Shown: one piece after another, positions 27,241 through 35,825 of the stretch
Layout: each line of letters opens with the position of its first letter
Numbering within the stretch: position 1 is the stretch's first letter
Assembly (NCBI RefSeq): GCF_009647605.1
Contig: NZ_WJIF01000002.1
Span: forward strand, 248,001 to 312,000
From: Agromyces agglutinans
GTDB taxonomy: Bacteria > Actinomycetota > Actinomycetes > Actinomycetales > Microbacteriaceae
Length of the DNA stretch: 64,000 nucleotides
Direction: 5' to 3'
Translations under genes and position numbers: made by a program
The notes under the pieces: generated by a model
Databases searched by the model: none
Told to the model about the DNA's origin: nothing
The model's input: only the letters and a program-made list of their open reading frames with translations

Positions 27241-27246
27241 TACCCT
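27241..27246 (+). promoter_or_regulatory. -10 hexamer TACCCT, leaderless start of the TMEM175-type gene
   Basis: TACCCT at 27241-27246 ends six bases before the ATG at 27253. It starts seven bases after the carboxylesterase stop, so the downstream gene has its own promoter. Confidence 0.5.
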
Positions 27247-27252
27247 GCGGGC

Positions 27253-27900
27253 ATGTCGGATGCCACGCCGTCGGCCGGGCGCACGTCGGCCGAGCGCCTG
27301 AAGGCGTTCACCGACGGCGTCGTCGCGATCGCGATGACGCTGCTGGTCCTGCCGCTCGTCGAGAGCGTCACCGACCTCGGCGGCGAAGGGCGCGGCGTCG
27401 CCGACTTCTTCGTCGAGGAGTACGGCCAGATCGTGAGCTTCGCCCTGAGCTTCGTGCTGATCGCCAACGCCTGGTTCACGAACCACCGCGTGCTCGCGAG
27501 GGTCGAGTACGTGAGCCCGGCGCTGATGTCGCTCAGCGTGCTCTGGATGTTCACGATCGTCTGGCTGCCCGTGCCGACGGCGATGCTCGGCTCCATGCCG
27601 ACCGACACCCTGCAGAAGGTCGTCTACATCGGCAGCCTGATCGCGACGGCGGTCGTGATGGTGGTGATCCGCGTGCACCTCTCCCGGCACCGCGAGTTGC
27701 ACCGGTTCGCCCCCGGGGAGCTTCGCAGCGGCATCCTCGCAGACTCGATCGTGATCGCGCTGTACCTCACCGCGCTCGCCGTGGCGATCGCGGTGCCGGC
27801 GATCGGCTACTGGGCCATGTGCGTGCTGTTCCTCGTCTCGCCACTCCACCGGCTGGTGACGTCGGCGTTCGACCGGCGCGACGCGGGGCGCGCGGCGTAG
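27253..27900 (+). CDS. TMEM175/DUF1211-family potassium channel-like protein
   Basis: A 215-aa protein with about six membrane helices. The first carries RLKAFTDGVVAIAMTLLVLPL, the bacterial TMEM175 motif (RxxxFSDxVxAIxxTxLVL) with T in place of S. Later FALSFVLIANAWFTNHRVL matches the second family block. TMEM175 proteins form potassium-selective leak channels. The stop codon TAG is shared with the next gene's -10 hexamer. Confidence 0.88.
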   Translation: MSDATPSAGRTSAERLKAFTDGVVAIAMTLLVLPLVESVTDLGGEGRGVADFFVEEYGQIVSFALSFVLIANAWFTNHRVLARVEYVSPALMSLSVLWMFTIVWLPVPTAMLGSMPTDTLQKVVYIGSLIATAVVMVVIRVHLSRHRELHRFAPGELRSGILADSIVIALYLTALAVAIAVPAIGYWAMCVLFLVSPLHRLVTSAFDRRDAGRAA

Positions 27901-27903
27901 GCT
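27898..27903 (+). promoter_or_regulatory. -10 hexamer TAGGCT overlapping a stop codon
   Basis: TAGGCT begins at the TAG stop of the channel gene and ends seven bases before the ATG at 27911. The same hexamer lies under the clpB HAIR element. Confidence 0.45.
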
Positions 27904-27910
27904 CTGGGTC

Positions 27911-28960
27911 ATGCTCGCGACCGTCATCCACGCCGCCCGTGACATCCGACTCGACGAGGTCCCCGACCCGGTGCTCGCCGGTGGGCGCGACGCCATCGTG
28001 CGCGTCGTCGCCGCCTGCGTCTGCGGCTCAGACCTGTGGCCGTACCGCGGCATCACGCCGACCGCCGAGCCGCACCGCATCGGGCACGAGTTCGTCGGCG
28101 TCGTCGAGGCGGTCGGCGACGAGGTCGACCTCGTGCAGGTCGGCGACTTCGTGATCGCCCCCTTCTACGTCTGCGACAACACGTGCGTGAACTGCCGCAA
28201 CGGGGTCTCGACCTCGTGCCTGCACGGCAGCTGGTGGGGCGGCGACGACCGGTTCGGCGGTTTCGCCGACGGCGCGCAGGGCGAGCGCGTGCGCGTGCCG
28301 CTGGCCGACGGCACGCTCGTCGTCGTGCCCGGCCCCGTGGCCGACGACGAGATCCCGGGGCTGCTCACGCTCGCCGACGTCATGGGCACCGGCCACCACG
28401 CGGCCGTGTCTGCGGGCGTCCGCGAGGGCAGCACGGTCGCGGTCGTCGGCGACGGTGCGGTCGGCCTGTGCGCCGTGATCGCGGCTCGCCGGCTCGGGGC
28501 ATCCACCGTCATCGCGATGTCGCGGCACCGCGACCGGCAGGATCTCGCCCGCGAGTTCGGAGCGACGCACATCGTCGCCGATCGCGGCGACCTCGGCGTG
28601 ACCGCCGTGCGCGAGATCACCGGCGGCATCGGCGCCGATTGCGTGCTCGAGTGCGTCGGCACCAAGGAGTCGATGGACCAGGCGCTGCGCTCGGCCCGCC
28701 CCGGCGGCATGGTCGGGTACGTCGGCGTGCCGAACGGCGGGCCCGAGCTGCCCGTGCGACGCCTGTTCAACACGAACGTCGGCGTCAACGGCGGTGTCGC
28801 GCCCGTGCGCGGCTACATCGAGGAGCTGCTGCCCGACGTGCGGTCGGGCGCGATCTCGCCCGGGCGCGTGTTCGACCTCGAGCTGCCGCTCGCCGACGTC
28901 GCCGAGGCGTACGCCGCGATGGACGAGCGCCGGGCGATCAAGGTGCTGCTGCGGCCGTAG
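27911..28960 (+). CDS. Zinc-dependent medium-chain alcohol dehydrogenase
   Basis: A 349-aa MDR-family protein. Catalytic zinc ligands are seen in VCGSDLWPY (Cys) and GHEFVGVVE (His/Glu). The structural-zinc loop is CDNTCVNCRNGVSTSC (four Cys), and the Rossmann motif is VVGDGAVGLCAVIAARRLGAS near residue 179. It oxidises an alcohol or reduces an aldehyde/ketone with NAD(P)H; substrate not identifiable. The TetR gene lies 68 bases downstream. Confidence 0.88.
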   Translation: MLATVIHAARDIRLDEVPDPVLAGGRDAIVRVVAACVCGSDLWPYRGITPTAEPHRIGHEFVGVVEAVGDEVDLVQVGDFVIAPFYVCDNTCVNCRNGVSTSCLHGSWWGGDDRFGGFADGAQGERVRVPLADGTLVVVPGPVADDEIPGLLTLADVMGTGHHAAVSAGVREGSTVAVVGDGAVGLCAVIAARRLGASTVIAMSRHRDRQDLAREFGATHIVADRGDLGVTAVREITGGIGADCVLECVGTKESMDQALRSARPGGMVGYVGVPNGGPELPVRRLFNTNVGVNGGVAPVRGYIEELLPDVRSGAISPGRVFDLELPLADVAEAYAAMDERRAIKVLLRP

Positions 28961-29016
28961 CTGCGGTCCCCGTCGCCCCAGCGCCGCGTGCCGCGGCACC
29001 GCGCCGCGGCGCCTCG

Positions 29017-29022
29017 TACGAT
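29017..29022 (+). promoter_or_regulatory. -10 hexamer TACGAT, leaderless start of the TetR gene
   Basis: TACGAT ends six bases before the ATG at 29029, the same spacing as at 25671, 27253 and 36882. Confidence 0.45.
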
Positions 29023-29028
29023 GTCGGG

Positions 29029-29583
29029 ATGATCACCCTTGACGGCCAGGCCGCGCGAGTCCTCACGGCGTACGTCGACCTCGTCGTCGAGAAGGGACTC
29101 GGCGGCGCCACGCTCGAGGCGCTGGCCGGCCGGGCGGGGCTGTCGAAGTCGGGCACGCTGCACCACTTCGCGTCGATGCGGGCGCTTCGGGTCGCGCTGT
29201 TCGCCGAGCTGCGCGCGCAGGCCCGCCGCGACGCCGAGCGGCTCCGCGAGGCGCCCGAGGGTCCGGTGCGCTACTACCTCGTCTCGTCGCTCGATCGCGA
29301 CAGCGAGCTCGAGCGGCTCATCGAGGCGGCGTACCGCATCGCGCAGACGGGCGACGAGGCGGCGCTCGAGGTGCTGCGCGCGTGCCGCACCGACTGGATC
29401 GACGCGCTCGTCGCCGCGACGGGCGACCCCGCGCTCGCGCGCATGGTGCTGCTCGTCGGCGACGGTGTGAACCACAACGCGCTCATGTCCACGGGCGCCG
29501 ACGACGAACTGCTCGCCACGTCGCACGTGGAGGAGCTGGTGCAGGCGCTCGACGCGATGCGGGCCGGGTCGCCGCAGGGCTGA
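29029..29583 (+). CDS. TetR/AcrR-family transcriptional regulator
   Basis: A 184-aa protein with an N-terminal helix-turn-helix (about residues 8-52: LTAYVDLVVEKGLGGATLEALAGRAGLSKSGTLHHFASMRALRVAL) and a helical ligand-binding domain. The palindrome at 29638-29657, between this gene and the permease, is its probable operator, so it likely represses the permease/dehydrogenase genes downstream. Confidence 0.85.
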   Translation: MITLDGQAARVLTAYVDLVVEKGLGGATLEALAGRAGLSKSGTLHHFASMRALRVALFAELRAQARRDAERLREAPEGPVRYYLVSSLDRDSELERLIEAAYRIAQTGDEAALEVLRACRTDWIDALVAATGDPALARMVLLVGDGVNHNALMSTGADDELLATSHVEELVQALDAMRAGSPQG

Positions 29584-29637
29584 CCTCCACCGACGCGCGC
29601 TCGCCGAGGCGGCCGGCGCAGGTACGCCGATGCGACC

Positions 29638-29657
29638 GACCGACCAAACGGTCGGTC
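29638..29657 (+). promoter_or_regulatory. TetR-type operator before the APC permease
   Basis: GACCGACC-aaac-GGTCGGTC is a perfect 8-bp inverted repeat with a 4-bp spacer, close to classic TetR-family operators. TACGCT at 29664-29669 is a likely -10, so a bound repressor would cover the -35 region. Confidence 0.65.
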
Positions 29658-29694
29658 TTCTGCTACGCTGCTCGGACCCACCACCCACTTCTCG

Positions 29695-31236
29695 ATGGCG
29701 AGCAGCACAGTGACGAACTCCTCCCAGGCAAGCGCTCCGGCGACCACCCTCGACCACGCCTCGAACCCGCCCACCAAGGGCCTCGCGATCGGCAAGCTCG
29801 GCCTCTGGGGCTCGACGGTCATCGGCGTCGCCTCGACCGCTCCGCTCTTCTCGCTGGCCGCGACGCTCGGCTACGTCGTCATCGCCGTCGGCGCGCAGGC
29901 GCCGGTCGCGTTCATCCTCGCGTTCGTGCCGATGCTGTTCACGGCGTTCGCCTACCGCGAGCTCAACAACGACGTGCCCGACTGCGGCACGGTGTTCACC
30001 TGGGCGACGAAGGCCTTCGGCCCGCGCACCGGGTGGATGGCCGGCTGGAGCATCGCCGTCGCCGGCGTGCTCGTCATGGCGAACCTCTCCGAGATCGCGT
30101 CGATCTACCTGCTCGGCCTGATCGGCGACGGATCGCTCGCCGACAACCGGGTGATCGTGACGGTCTTCGGATGCCTCATCATCGCGGTCATGACGTGGGT
30201 GTCGCTGCGCGGGGTCGAGATCGGCGAACGCATGCAGCAGGTGCTGCTCGCGATCCAGTACCTCGCGATGGCCGCCTTCGTGATCGGATGCCTCGTCGGC
30301 TACTTCACGGGCAACGCACCCGACCCGACCGCCGTCTCGGTCGACTGGTTCAACCCGTTCCTGGCCGACGGCACCGGCATGGTCCAGGCGATCCTGCTCG
30401 CCCTGTTCATCTACTGGGGCTGGGACACCTGCCTCGCGCTCACTGAGGAGACGAAGGACCCCCGTCGCACGCCCGGCCGGGCCGCGATGCTCTCGACCGT
30501 GCTGCTGCTGGTCACCTACGTCGGGGTCACGGTCGTCGCCATGATGTACGCGGGCGTCGGCGACTCCGGCGCGGGGCTGGCGAACGAGGAGCACGCCGAC
30601 GACGTCTTCTCGGGCCTCGCGGGCATGGCGATGGGGCCGCTCGGGTGGTTCCTTGTGATCGCCGTCGCGGTCTCGGCCCTGTCGTCCTCGCAGACGACGA
30701 TCCTCCCGACGGCGCGCGGCACGTTCGCCATGGGGATCTACAAGGCCCTGCCGGCTCGCTTCGCGAACGTGCACGCGTCCTCGAAGACGCCGACCTTCTC
30801 GACGACGCTGATCGGCGTGGTGGCGATCGTCTACTACGCGGGCATGAACTTCGTCTCCACGAGCGTGCTCGCCGACTCGGTGCTCTCGATCGGCCTGGCC
30901 ATCGCGTTCTTCTACGGCATCGCGAGCTTCGCGTGCATCTGGTACTTCCGTCGCAACCTCTTCGACACCTGGCGACACGCGCTGTACCGCTTCGTGTTCC
31001 CGCTCATCGGCGGCGTGTTCATGGCGTGGGCGTTCGTGCAGTCGGCGATCGACATGGCGAACCCCGACTACGGTTACTCGCAGCTCGCCGGCATCGGCAG
31101 CGCGTTCCTGATCGGGGTCGGATCCCTCGTGCTGGGCGTCGTCCTGATGTTCGTGTGGGCGCTCTTCCCCGCGTCGCGGGACTTCTTTCAGAAGCGCTCG
31201 CTCAACCGCGACACCGAGGTGCTCGCACCCGAGTAG
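29695..31236 (+). CDS. APC-superfamily amino acid/polyamine permease
   Basis: A 513-aa protein with a polar N-terminus (about 30 residues) and 12 membrane helices. KLGLWGSTVIGVASTAPLFSLAATLGYV is the helix 1 region with the APC unwound Gly-x-x-x-Thr/Ser pattern. FITYWGWDTCLALTEETKDPRRTPGRA-type residues (about 240-265, written FIYWGWDT in this protein) are the conserved APC block. It imports amino acids or amines; substrate unknown. It is followed by a saccharopine-dehydrogenase-like gene, suggesting a catabolic pair under TetR control. Confidence 0.87.
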   Translation: MASSTVTNSSQASAPATTLDHASNPPTKGLAIGKLGLWGSTVIGVASTAPLFSLAATLGYVVIAVGAQAPVAFILAFVPMLFTAFAYRELNNDVPDCGTVFTWATKAFGPRTGWMAGWSIAVAGVLVMANLSEIASIYLLGLIGDGSLADNRVIVTVFGCLIIAVMTWVSLRGVEIGERMQQVLLAIQYLAMAAFVIGCLVGYFTGNAPDPTAVSVDWFNPFLADGTGMVQAILLALFIYWGWDTCLALTEETKDPRRTPGRAAMLSTVLLLVTYVGVTVVAMMYAGVGDSGAGLANEEHADDVFSGLAGMAMGPLGWFLVIAVAVSALSSSQTTILPTARGTFAMGIYKALPARFANVHASSKTPTFSTTLIGVVAIVYYAGMNFVSTSVLADSVLSIGLAIAFFYGIASFACIWYFRRNLFDTWRHALYRFVFPLIGGVFMAWAFVQSAIDMANPDYGYSQLAGIGSAFLIGVGSLVLGVVLMFVWALFPASRDFFQKRSLNRDTEVLAPE

Positions 31237-31306
31237 GCCGGCGCCCGAGGCATCCGGCGCGCTCGCGACACCCATCGATCTCCATACGACCTTCGAAAGG
31301 CCACCC

Positions 31307-32542
31307 ATGCGCATCCTCATCATCGGTACCGGCGGCGTCGGCGCCGCGGCCGCCCGCATCGCGAGGCGCCGCGACTTCTTCGAGTCGTGCCTGCTCGCCG
31401 ACTACGACCCGAAGCGACCCGAGGCCCTCGTCGCCGAGCTCGGAGACCCCCGCTTCACCGCGGCCCGCATCGACGCGAGCGACGCCGACGCGGTCGCAGC
31501 GCTCATCGTGGAGCAGGGCGTCACGCACGTGCTGAACGCCGTCGACCCGCGCTTCGTGATGCCGATCTTCACGGGCACGACGGCCGCCGGTGCGACCTAC
31601 CTCGACATGGCGATGAGCCTGTCGCGTCCGCACCCCGTGCGGCCGTACTCCGAGACCGGTGTGAAGCTCGGCGACGAGCAGTTCGCGCGCGACGAGGAGC
31701 TGCGCGAGCGGGGCATCCTCGCTCTCTGCGGAATCGGCGTCGAACCGGGCCTCTCCGACGTGTTCGCCCGGTACGCCGAGGACGAGCTGTTCGACGAGAT
31801 CGACGAGCTCGGCGTGCGCGACGGTGCGAACCTCACGGTCGACGGCTACGACTTCGCCCCGTCGTTCTCGATCTGGACGACGATCGAGGAGTGCCTGAAC
31901 CCGCCCGTCGTGTTCGAGCGCGACCGCGGCTGGTACACGACCGAGCCGTTCAGCGAGCCCGAGGTGTTCGACTTCCCCGAGGGCATCGGCCCCGTCGAGT
32001 GCGTCAACGTCGAGCACGAGGAGGTGCTCCTGATGCCGCGCTGGACGAAGGCTCGCCGCGTGACGTTCAAGTATGGCCTCGGCGACGAGTTCATCGACGT
32101 GCTGAAGACGCTGCACAAGTTGGGGCTCGACCGCACCGACCCGGTCGACGTGAAGGGCGTGCGCGTCTCGCCGCGTGACGTCGTCGCGGCGGTGCTGCCC
32201 GATCCGGCGACCCTCGGCGACCGGATGCACGGCAAGACCTGCGCCGGCGTGCTCGTGACGGGGCGCGCGAAGGATGGCTCGCCGAAGCGCGTGTACCTCT
32301 ACCACGTCGCCGACAACCAGGAGACGATGGCCCGCGACGGCTCGCAGGCCGTCGTCTGGCAGACCGCGATCAACCCGGTCGTCGCGCTCGAACTGCTTGC
32401 GACCGGCGCCTGGTCGGGCGCGGGCGTGCTCGGGCCCGAGGCGTTCGACGCGAAGCCGTTCCTCGAGCTCCTCGCCGCGCCCGAGCCGGTCGGCTACGCC
32501 TCGCCGTGGGGCATCGACGACCGTACGCACGAGCTGGGCTGA
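31307..32542 (+). CDS. Saccharopine dehydrogenase family protein
   Basis: A 411-aa protein with an N-terminal NAD(P)-binding motif ILIIGTGGVGAAAARIA (residues 3-19) and a catalytic-domain pattern including GIGVEPGLSDVFARYA and YLYHVADNQETM. Family members act in lysine/saccharopine or carboxynorspermidine chemistry; the exact reaction is not identifiable. AAAGG lies seven bases before the ATG. It follows the APC permease by 70 bases and is probably cotranscribed. Confidence 0.85.
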   Translation: MRILIIGTGGVGAAAARIARRRDFFESCLLADYDPKRPEALVAELGDPRFTAARIDASDADAVAALIVEQGVTHVLNAVDPRFVMPIFTGTTAAGATYLDMAMSLSRPHPVRPYSETGVKLGDEQFARDEELRERGILALCGIGVEPGLSDVFARYAEDELFDEIDELGVRDGANLTVDGYDFAPSFSIWTTIEECLNPPVVFERDRGWYTTEPFSEPEVFDFPEGIGPVECVNVEHEEVLLMPRWTKARRVTFKYGLGDEFIDVLKTLHKLGLDRTDPVDVKGVRVSPRDVVAAVLPDPATLGDRMHGKTCAGVLVTGRAKDGSPKRVYLYHVADNQETMARDGSQAVVWQTAINPVVALELLATGAWSGAGVLGPEAFDAKPFLELLAAPEPVGYASPWGIDDRTHELG

Positions 32543-32620
32543 GGCGGGCGCGGGCGGCGCCGCGGGGGTCCGGTCGGCGCGCCCTGCGCTCCTCGGAGCG
32601 GGGGCGCCGGGGGTCTCGCG

Positions 32621-33214
32621 CTACTCGCCGACGATGACGAGTTCGTCGAGCGGCTTGCGCTGGCGCGGGGCGACCTCGCGCTCGCGGAGCGCCTCGGGCA
32701 GCGCGTCGACGTCGCCGAGCACGCCGATCGCGGTGACCGAGACGACCTCGAGCCGTTCGTCGAGGTCGAACGCGGCGCGCAGCCGGTCGCCCTCGAACCC
32801 GCCCATCTGGTGGGTGTGCAGGCCCTCGTGCTGGGCCTGCACGCTCAGGTGCGCGACGGCCTGGCCGAGGTCGTAGCGTGCCCACGGGCGCGGCTTGCCC
32901 TCGGGGTCGACCGTCTCGGCGACGTTCGCGACGAGCACCGCGGCCGAGTCGGCCCACGCCTGGTTGAAGCCCATGAGCGCGTCGTGGATCTTGGTGAACG
33001 CATCGCTTCCGCGCCGGGCGACGATGAAGCGCCACGGCTGCGTGTTGTTCGCCGACGGCGCCCAGCGGGCCGCCTCGAGGATCGTGCGCAGCACGTCGGT
33101 CGACACCTCGGCGGCCGGGTCGTAGGCGCGAGGGCTCCAGCGCTCGACGAGCGGGTGGATCAGCGGCGCGGTGGTGTCGGCCTTGCGGGACGTGAGGTCG
33201 GTGACGAGCGTCAT
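32621..33214 (-). CDS. Nitroreductase family protein
   Basis: A 197-aa FMN-dependent oxidoreductase: SPRAYDP near the start, ILEAARWAPSANNTQPWRFIV (about 46-66), the FMN-binding block, and ALREREVAPRQRKPLDELV at the end. Such enzymes reduce nitro groups or quinones with NAD(P)H as homodimers. GAAGGAAG lies upstream of the ATG at 33214. Converges with the saccharopine dehydrogenase gene. Confidence 0.88.
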   Translation of the reverse strand: MTLVTDLTSRKADTTAPLIHPLVERWSPRAYDPAAEVSTDVLRTILEAARWAPSANNTQPWRFIVARRGSDAFTKIHDALMGFNQAWADSAAVLVANVAETVDPEGKPRPWARYDLGQAVAHLSVQAQHEGLHTHQMGGFEGDRLRAAFDLDERLEVVSVTAIGVLGDVDALPEALREREVAPRQRKPLDELVIVGE

Positions 33215-33340
33215 GGTGCGGTCTTCCTTCGTGCGGAGTGACGGTTGCCGGGGCGCCGTCGTCCCAGCCCATTACAACGCATGGAAGCTGGGTGTATTCC
33301 GGAGACCGCTGCGCGCCCGCGCGAGGTGTTCCCTTCGCGA

Positions 33341-33380
33341 TTCGCCGGAACTTCGGTACTCCGGAACTCCGGCACTTCGG
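33341..33380. repeat. Five-copy 8-bp tandem array
   Basis: Five 8-bp units of the form NACTYCGG (the first is TTCGCCGG, then AACTTCGG, TACTCCGG, AACTCCGG, CACTTCGG). The first base varies while the CGG end is fixed. Confidence 0.7.
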
Positions 33381-33410
33381 AACCGACTTCGCGGGCGGAC
33401 GACTCTCCCG

Positions 33411-33452
33411 AGAGCCGAGAGCCGAGAGCCGAGAGCCGAGAGCCGAGAGCCG
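33411..33452. repeat. Six-copy perfect 7-bp tandem array
   Basis: Six identical copies of AGAGCCG, then a partial unit. A microsatellite-like array, likely variable by slippage. Confidence 0.85.
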
Positions 33453-33522
33453 AGGGGCGGAGAACCGGAGAGCGGAAGAGGCAGGAAGAAGCCCGAGCCG
33501 CGCCCGCCGGATCCGAGCCCCG

Positions 33523-34599
33523 CTACGCTCCCTGCAGCTCCTCGCGGATGCCCGCCACGAACGCGTCGATGTCGGCCTCGCTCGTGTCGAACGAGCACAT
33601 CCAGCGCACCTCGCCGCGCGAGGCATCCCAGTCGTAGAACTTGAACCCGCGGTCGCGGAGCCGGTCGGCTGCCCCCGCCGGCAGCGATGCGAAGACGCCG
33701 TTCGACTGCGTCTCCTGCGTGAACCCGAGCCCCGGCAGCTCCCCCGCGGCGATGCCGGCGTCGAGCGCGTCGCGCAGGCGCCGCGCCATCGCGTTCGCGT
33801 GCGACGCGCTGCGCAGCCACAGGTCGCCCTCGAGCAGCGCGATCAGCTGCGCCGACACGAACCGCATCTTCGACGCGAGCTGCATGTTGAGCTTGCGCAG
33901 GTACTTCAATCCATCGGATGCCTCGGGGTCGAGCACGACGATCGCCTCGGCGCCGAGGCATCCGTTCTTGGTGCCGCCGAAGCTCAGCACGTCGACGCCG
34001 GCGTCGCGAGTGAAGGCGCGCAGCGGCTGGCCGAGCGACGCGGCCGCGTTCGCGAGGCGCGCACCGTCGAGGTGGAGCCGCATGCCGCGCTCGTGCGCGT
34101 GATCGGCGATGGCGCGGATCTCGTCAGCCGTGTAGGCCGTACCGAGCTCGGTGGTCTGCGTGATCGAGACCACGAGCGGCTGCGCGCGGTGCTCGTCGCC
34201 CCAGCCCCAGGCCTCTCGGTCGATCAGCTCGGGGGTGAGCTTGCCGTCGGGGGCCTCGACCGTCAGCAGCTTGATGCCGGCGACGCGCTCGGGCGCCCCG
34301 CCCTCGTCGGAGTTGATGTGCGCCGTCTTCGCCGAGATCACGGCACCCCACCGCGGCAGCATCGACTGCAGGCCCGTGACGTTCGCGCCGGTTCCGTTGA
34401 ACACCGGGAACGCCTCGACGCCCTCGCCGAAGTGCTGCGCGAACACCTGCTGCAGGCGCTCGGTGTAGTGGTCCTCGCCGTAGGCGACCTGGTGGCCGCC
34501 GTTGGCGACCGCGATCGCCTCGAGCACCTCGGGGTGCACGCCGGAGTAGTTGTCGGAGGCGAAGCCGCGGAACGTCGTGTCGTGGAGCTGGTCGGTCAC
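33523..34599 (-). CDS. Low-specificity L-threonine aldolase
   Basis: A 358-aa PLP fold type I enzyme. It begins FRGFASDNYSGVHPEVLEAI, has AYGEDHYTERLQ (substrate region), LHLDGARLANAA and the PLP lysine in SFGGTKNGCLGAEA (about residue 210). It cleaves threonine or allo-threonine to glycine and acetaldehyde. The GTG at 34599 is preceded by GGAGGATGG at a somewhat long distance. Confidence 0.9.
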   Translation of the reverse strand: MTDQLHDTTFRGFASDNYSGVHPEVLEAIAVANGGHQVAYGEDHYTERLQQVFAQHFGEGVEAFPVFNGTGANVTGLQSMLPRWGAVISAKTAHINSDEGGAPERVAGIKLLTVEAPDGKLTPELIDREAWGWGDEHRAQPLVVSITQTTELGTAYTADEIRAIADHAHERGMRLHLDGARLANAAASLGQPLRAFTRDAGVDVLSFGGTKNGCLGAEAIVVLDPEASDGLKYLRKLNMQLASKMRFVSAQLIALLEGDLWLRSASHANAMARRLRDALDAGIAAGELPGLGFTQETQSNGVFASLPAGAADRLRDRGFKFYDWDASRGEVRWMCSFDTSEADIDAFVAGIREELQGA

Positions 34600-34670
34600 C
34601 GGACCATCCTCCCATCCGCCGACTGGGAGCTCACGCGAGTCGCGCGAGCTCCCGGCGTCCGGCGATCGGG

Positions 34671-35825
34671 TCACCGCCCGCGCAGCGCCTCCATGAAGGG
34701 AACGCGGGCGCCCATGCGCAGCAGCGAATTGCGGTAGATGCGGTCGCCGATCAGCAGCGCGACGGCCGTCGTGCCGATGAGGATCGCGAGCGACAGCAGC
34801 GGCTCCCACCAGGCGGCCTGCTCCAGGAAGATGCGCATCGGCATGCCGACCGGTGCTGAGAACGGCACGTAGCTCATGACCGCGAGCACCGTCGGATTGT
34901 CGTTGAAGAAGATGATCAGGAAGTAGGGGATCATCACGAGCATCATCACCGGCATCGTCACCGAGCCGACGTCCTCGACGCGGGAGACGGTGGCCGCCGT
35001 CGCCGCGAACAGCGCCGACAGCAGCAGGAAGCCGAACGCGAAGAACACGATGAACCAGGCGACCGAGATGCCGAGTCCGCCGAGCAGGATCTGCTGCCCG
35101 GTGACGGCGAGGCCGAGGATCGCGATGACCGCGATGGCGACGACCTGGCCGAGGGCGAGCGCGGCGTTGCCGAGCACCTTGCCCGTGAGCAGGGCGCGGG
35201 CCGAGACGGTCGAGAGCAGGATCTCGACGATGCGGGTCTGCTTCTCCTCGACGACCGCCTGCGCGATCGTGGAGCCGAATGTGAGCGCGGCGAAGAAGAA
35301 CACGATGCCGAAGCCGAACGCGACGAGGTAGGCCAGGCCGGCGTCGACCGGAGCCGGGTCGAGCACGGCGGCCGAGGGGTACGCCGCGAGCGCGCCCATG
35401 ACGCCCTGCGGCTGCTGGTCGAGCCCGATGACGGTGAGGTCGGCGAGTTCGGAGGCCTCCGCCGGTGCGGTGGTCTCGATGCCCGCCGCGGCGACGGTCT
35501 CGCTCGGTGCGACGACGGCGTCGACGTCGCCATCGCGCAGGAGCTGCTCGGCGGCATCGAGATCGTCGGCCGGCACCCCCTCGAGCGTCGGTGCGGCCGC
35601 GACGACCTCGGATGCCGCGCCGACGACGGCGACCTTCGTCGGACCCTCCTGGCCGCCGAACAGCGAGCTCAGCACGACGCTCACGAGCACACCGGCCATG
35701 AGCACGAGCGTGGAGATGACGAACGCCTTGCTGCGCAGTTTGGTCGAGATCTCGCGCCCGGCGACGAGCCCGACGGAGTGGGCGAAGCGCGGCTCGCGCC
35801 GCTCGGTCTGCGTCTGCGTGCTCAC
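34671..35825 (-). CDS. ABC-2 type transporter permease (NatB-like)
   Basis: A 384-aa protein: one N-terminal helix (STLVLMAGVLVSVVLSSLFGG), a long extracytoplasmic loop (about 55-160) and five to six C-terminal helices, with EEKQTRIVEILLSTVSARALLTGKVLG just before the core, as in sodium-extruding NatB or YhaP-like permeases. The GTG start overlaps the stop of the ATPase gene (GTGA). The two form an exporter whose substrate is unknown. Confidence 0.85.
   Translation of the reverse strand: MSTQTQTERREPRFAHSVGLVAGREISTKLRSKAFVISTLVLMAGVLVSVVLSSLFGGQEGPTKVAVVGAASEVVAAAPTLEGVPADDLDAAEQLLRDGDVDAVVAPSETVAAAGIETTAPAEASELADLTVIGLDQQPQGVMGALAAYPSAAVLDPAPVDAGLAYLVAFGFGIVFFFAALTFGSTIAQAVVEEKQTRIVEILLSTVSARALLTGKVLGNAALALGQVVAIAVIAILGLAVTGQQILLGGLGISVAWFIVFFAFGFLLLSALFAATAATVSRVEDVGSVTMPVMMLVMIPYFLIIFFNDNPTVLAVMSYVPFSAPVGMPMRIFLEQAAWWEPLLSLAILIGTTAVALLIGDRIYRNSLLRMGARVPFMEALRGR

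Larger units (their letters stand above)
33215..33522. other. 308-bp intergenic region with two short-period tandem arrays
   Basis: This region separates two minus-strand genes. It holds an 8-bp-period array (33341-33380) and a 7-bp-period array (33411-33452), both listed separately. The end next to 33214 should carry the nitroreductase promoter. No gene-like reading frame. Confidence 0.5.

Noticed and set aside
24033..27608. 1191-codon minus-strand open frame
   Set aside because: Shadow of the MFS and esterase genes, with no recognisable domain and extreme Arg content.
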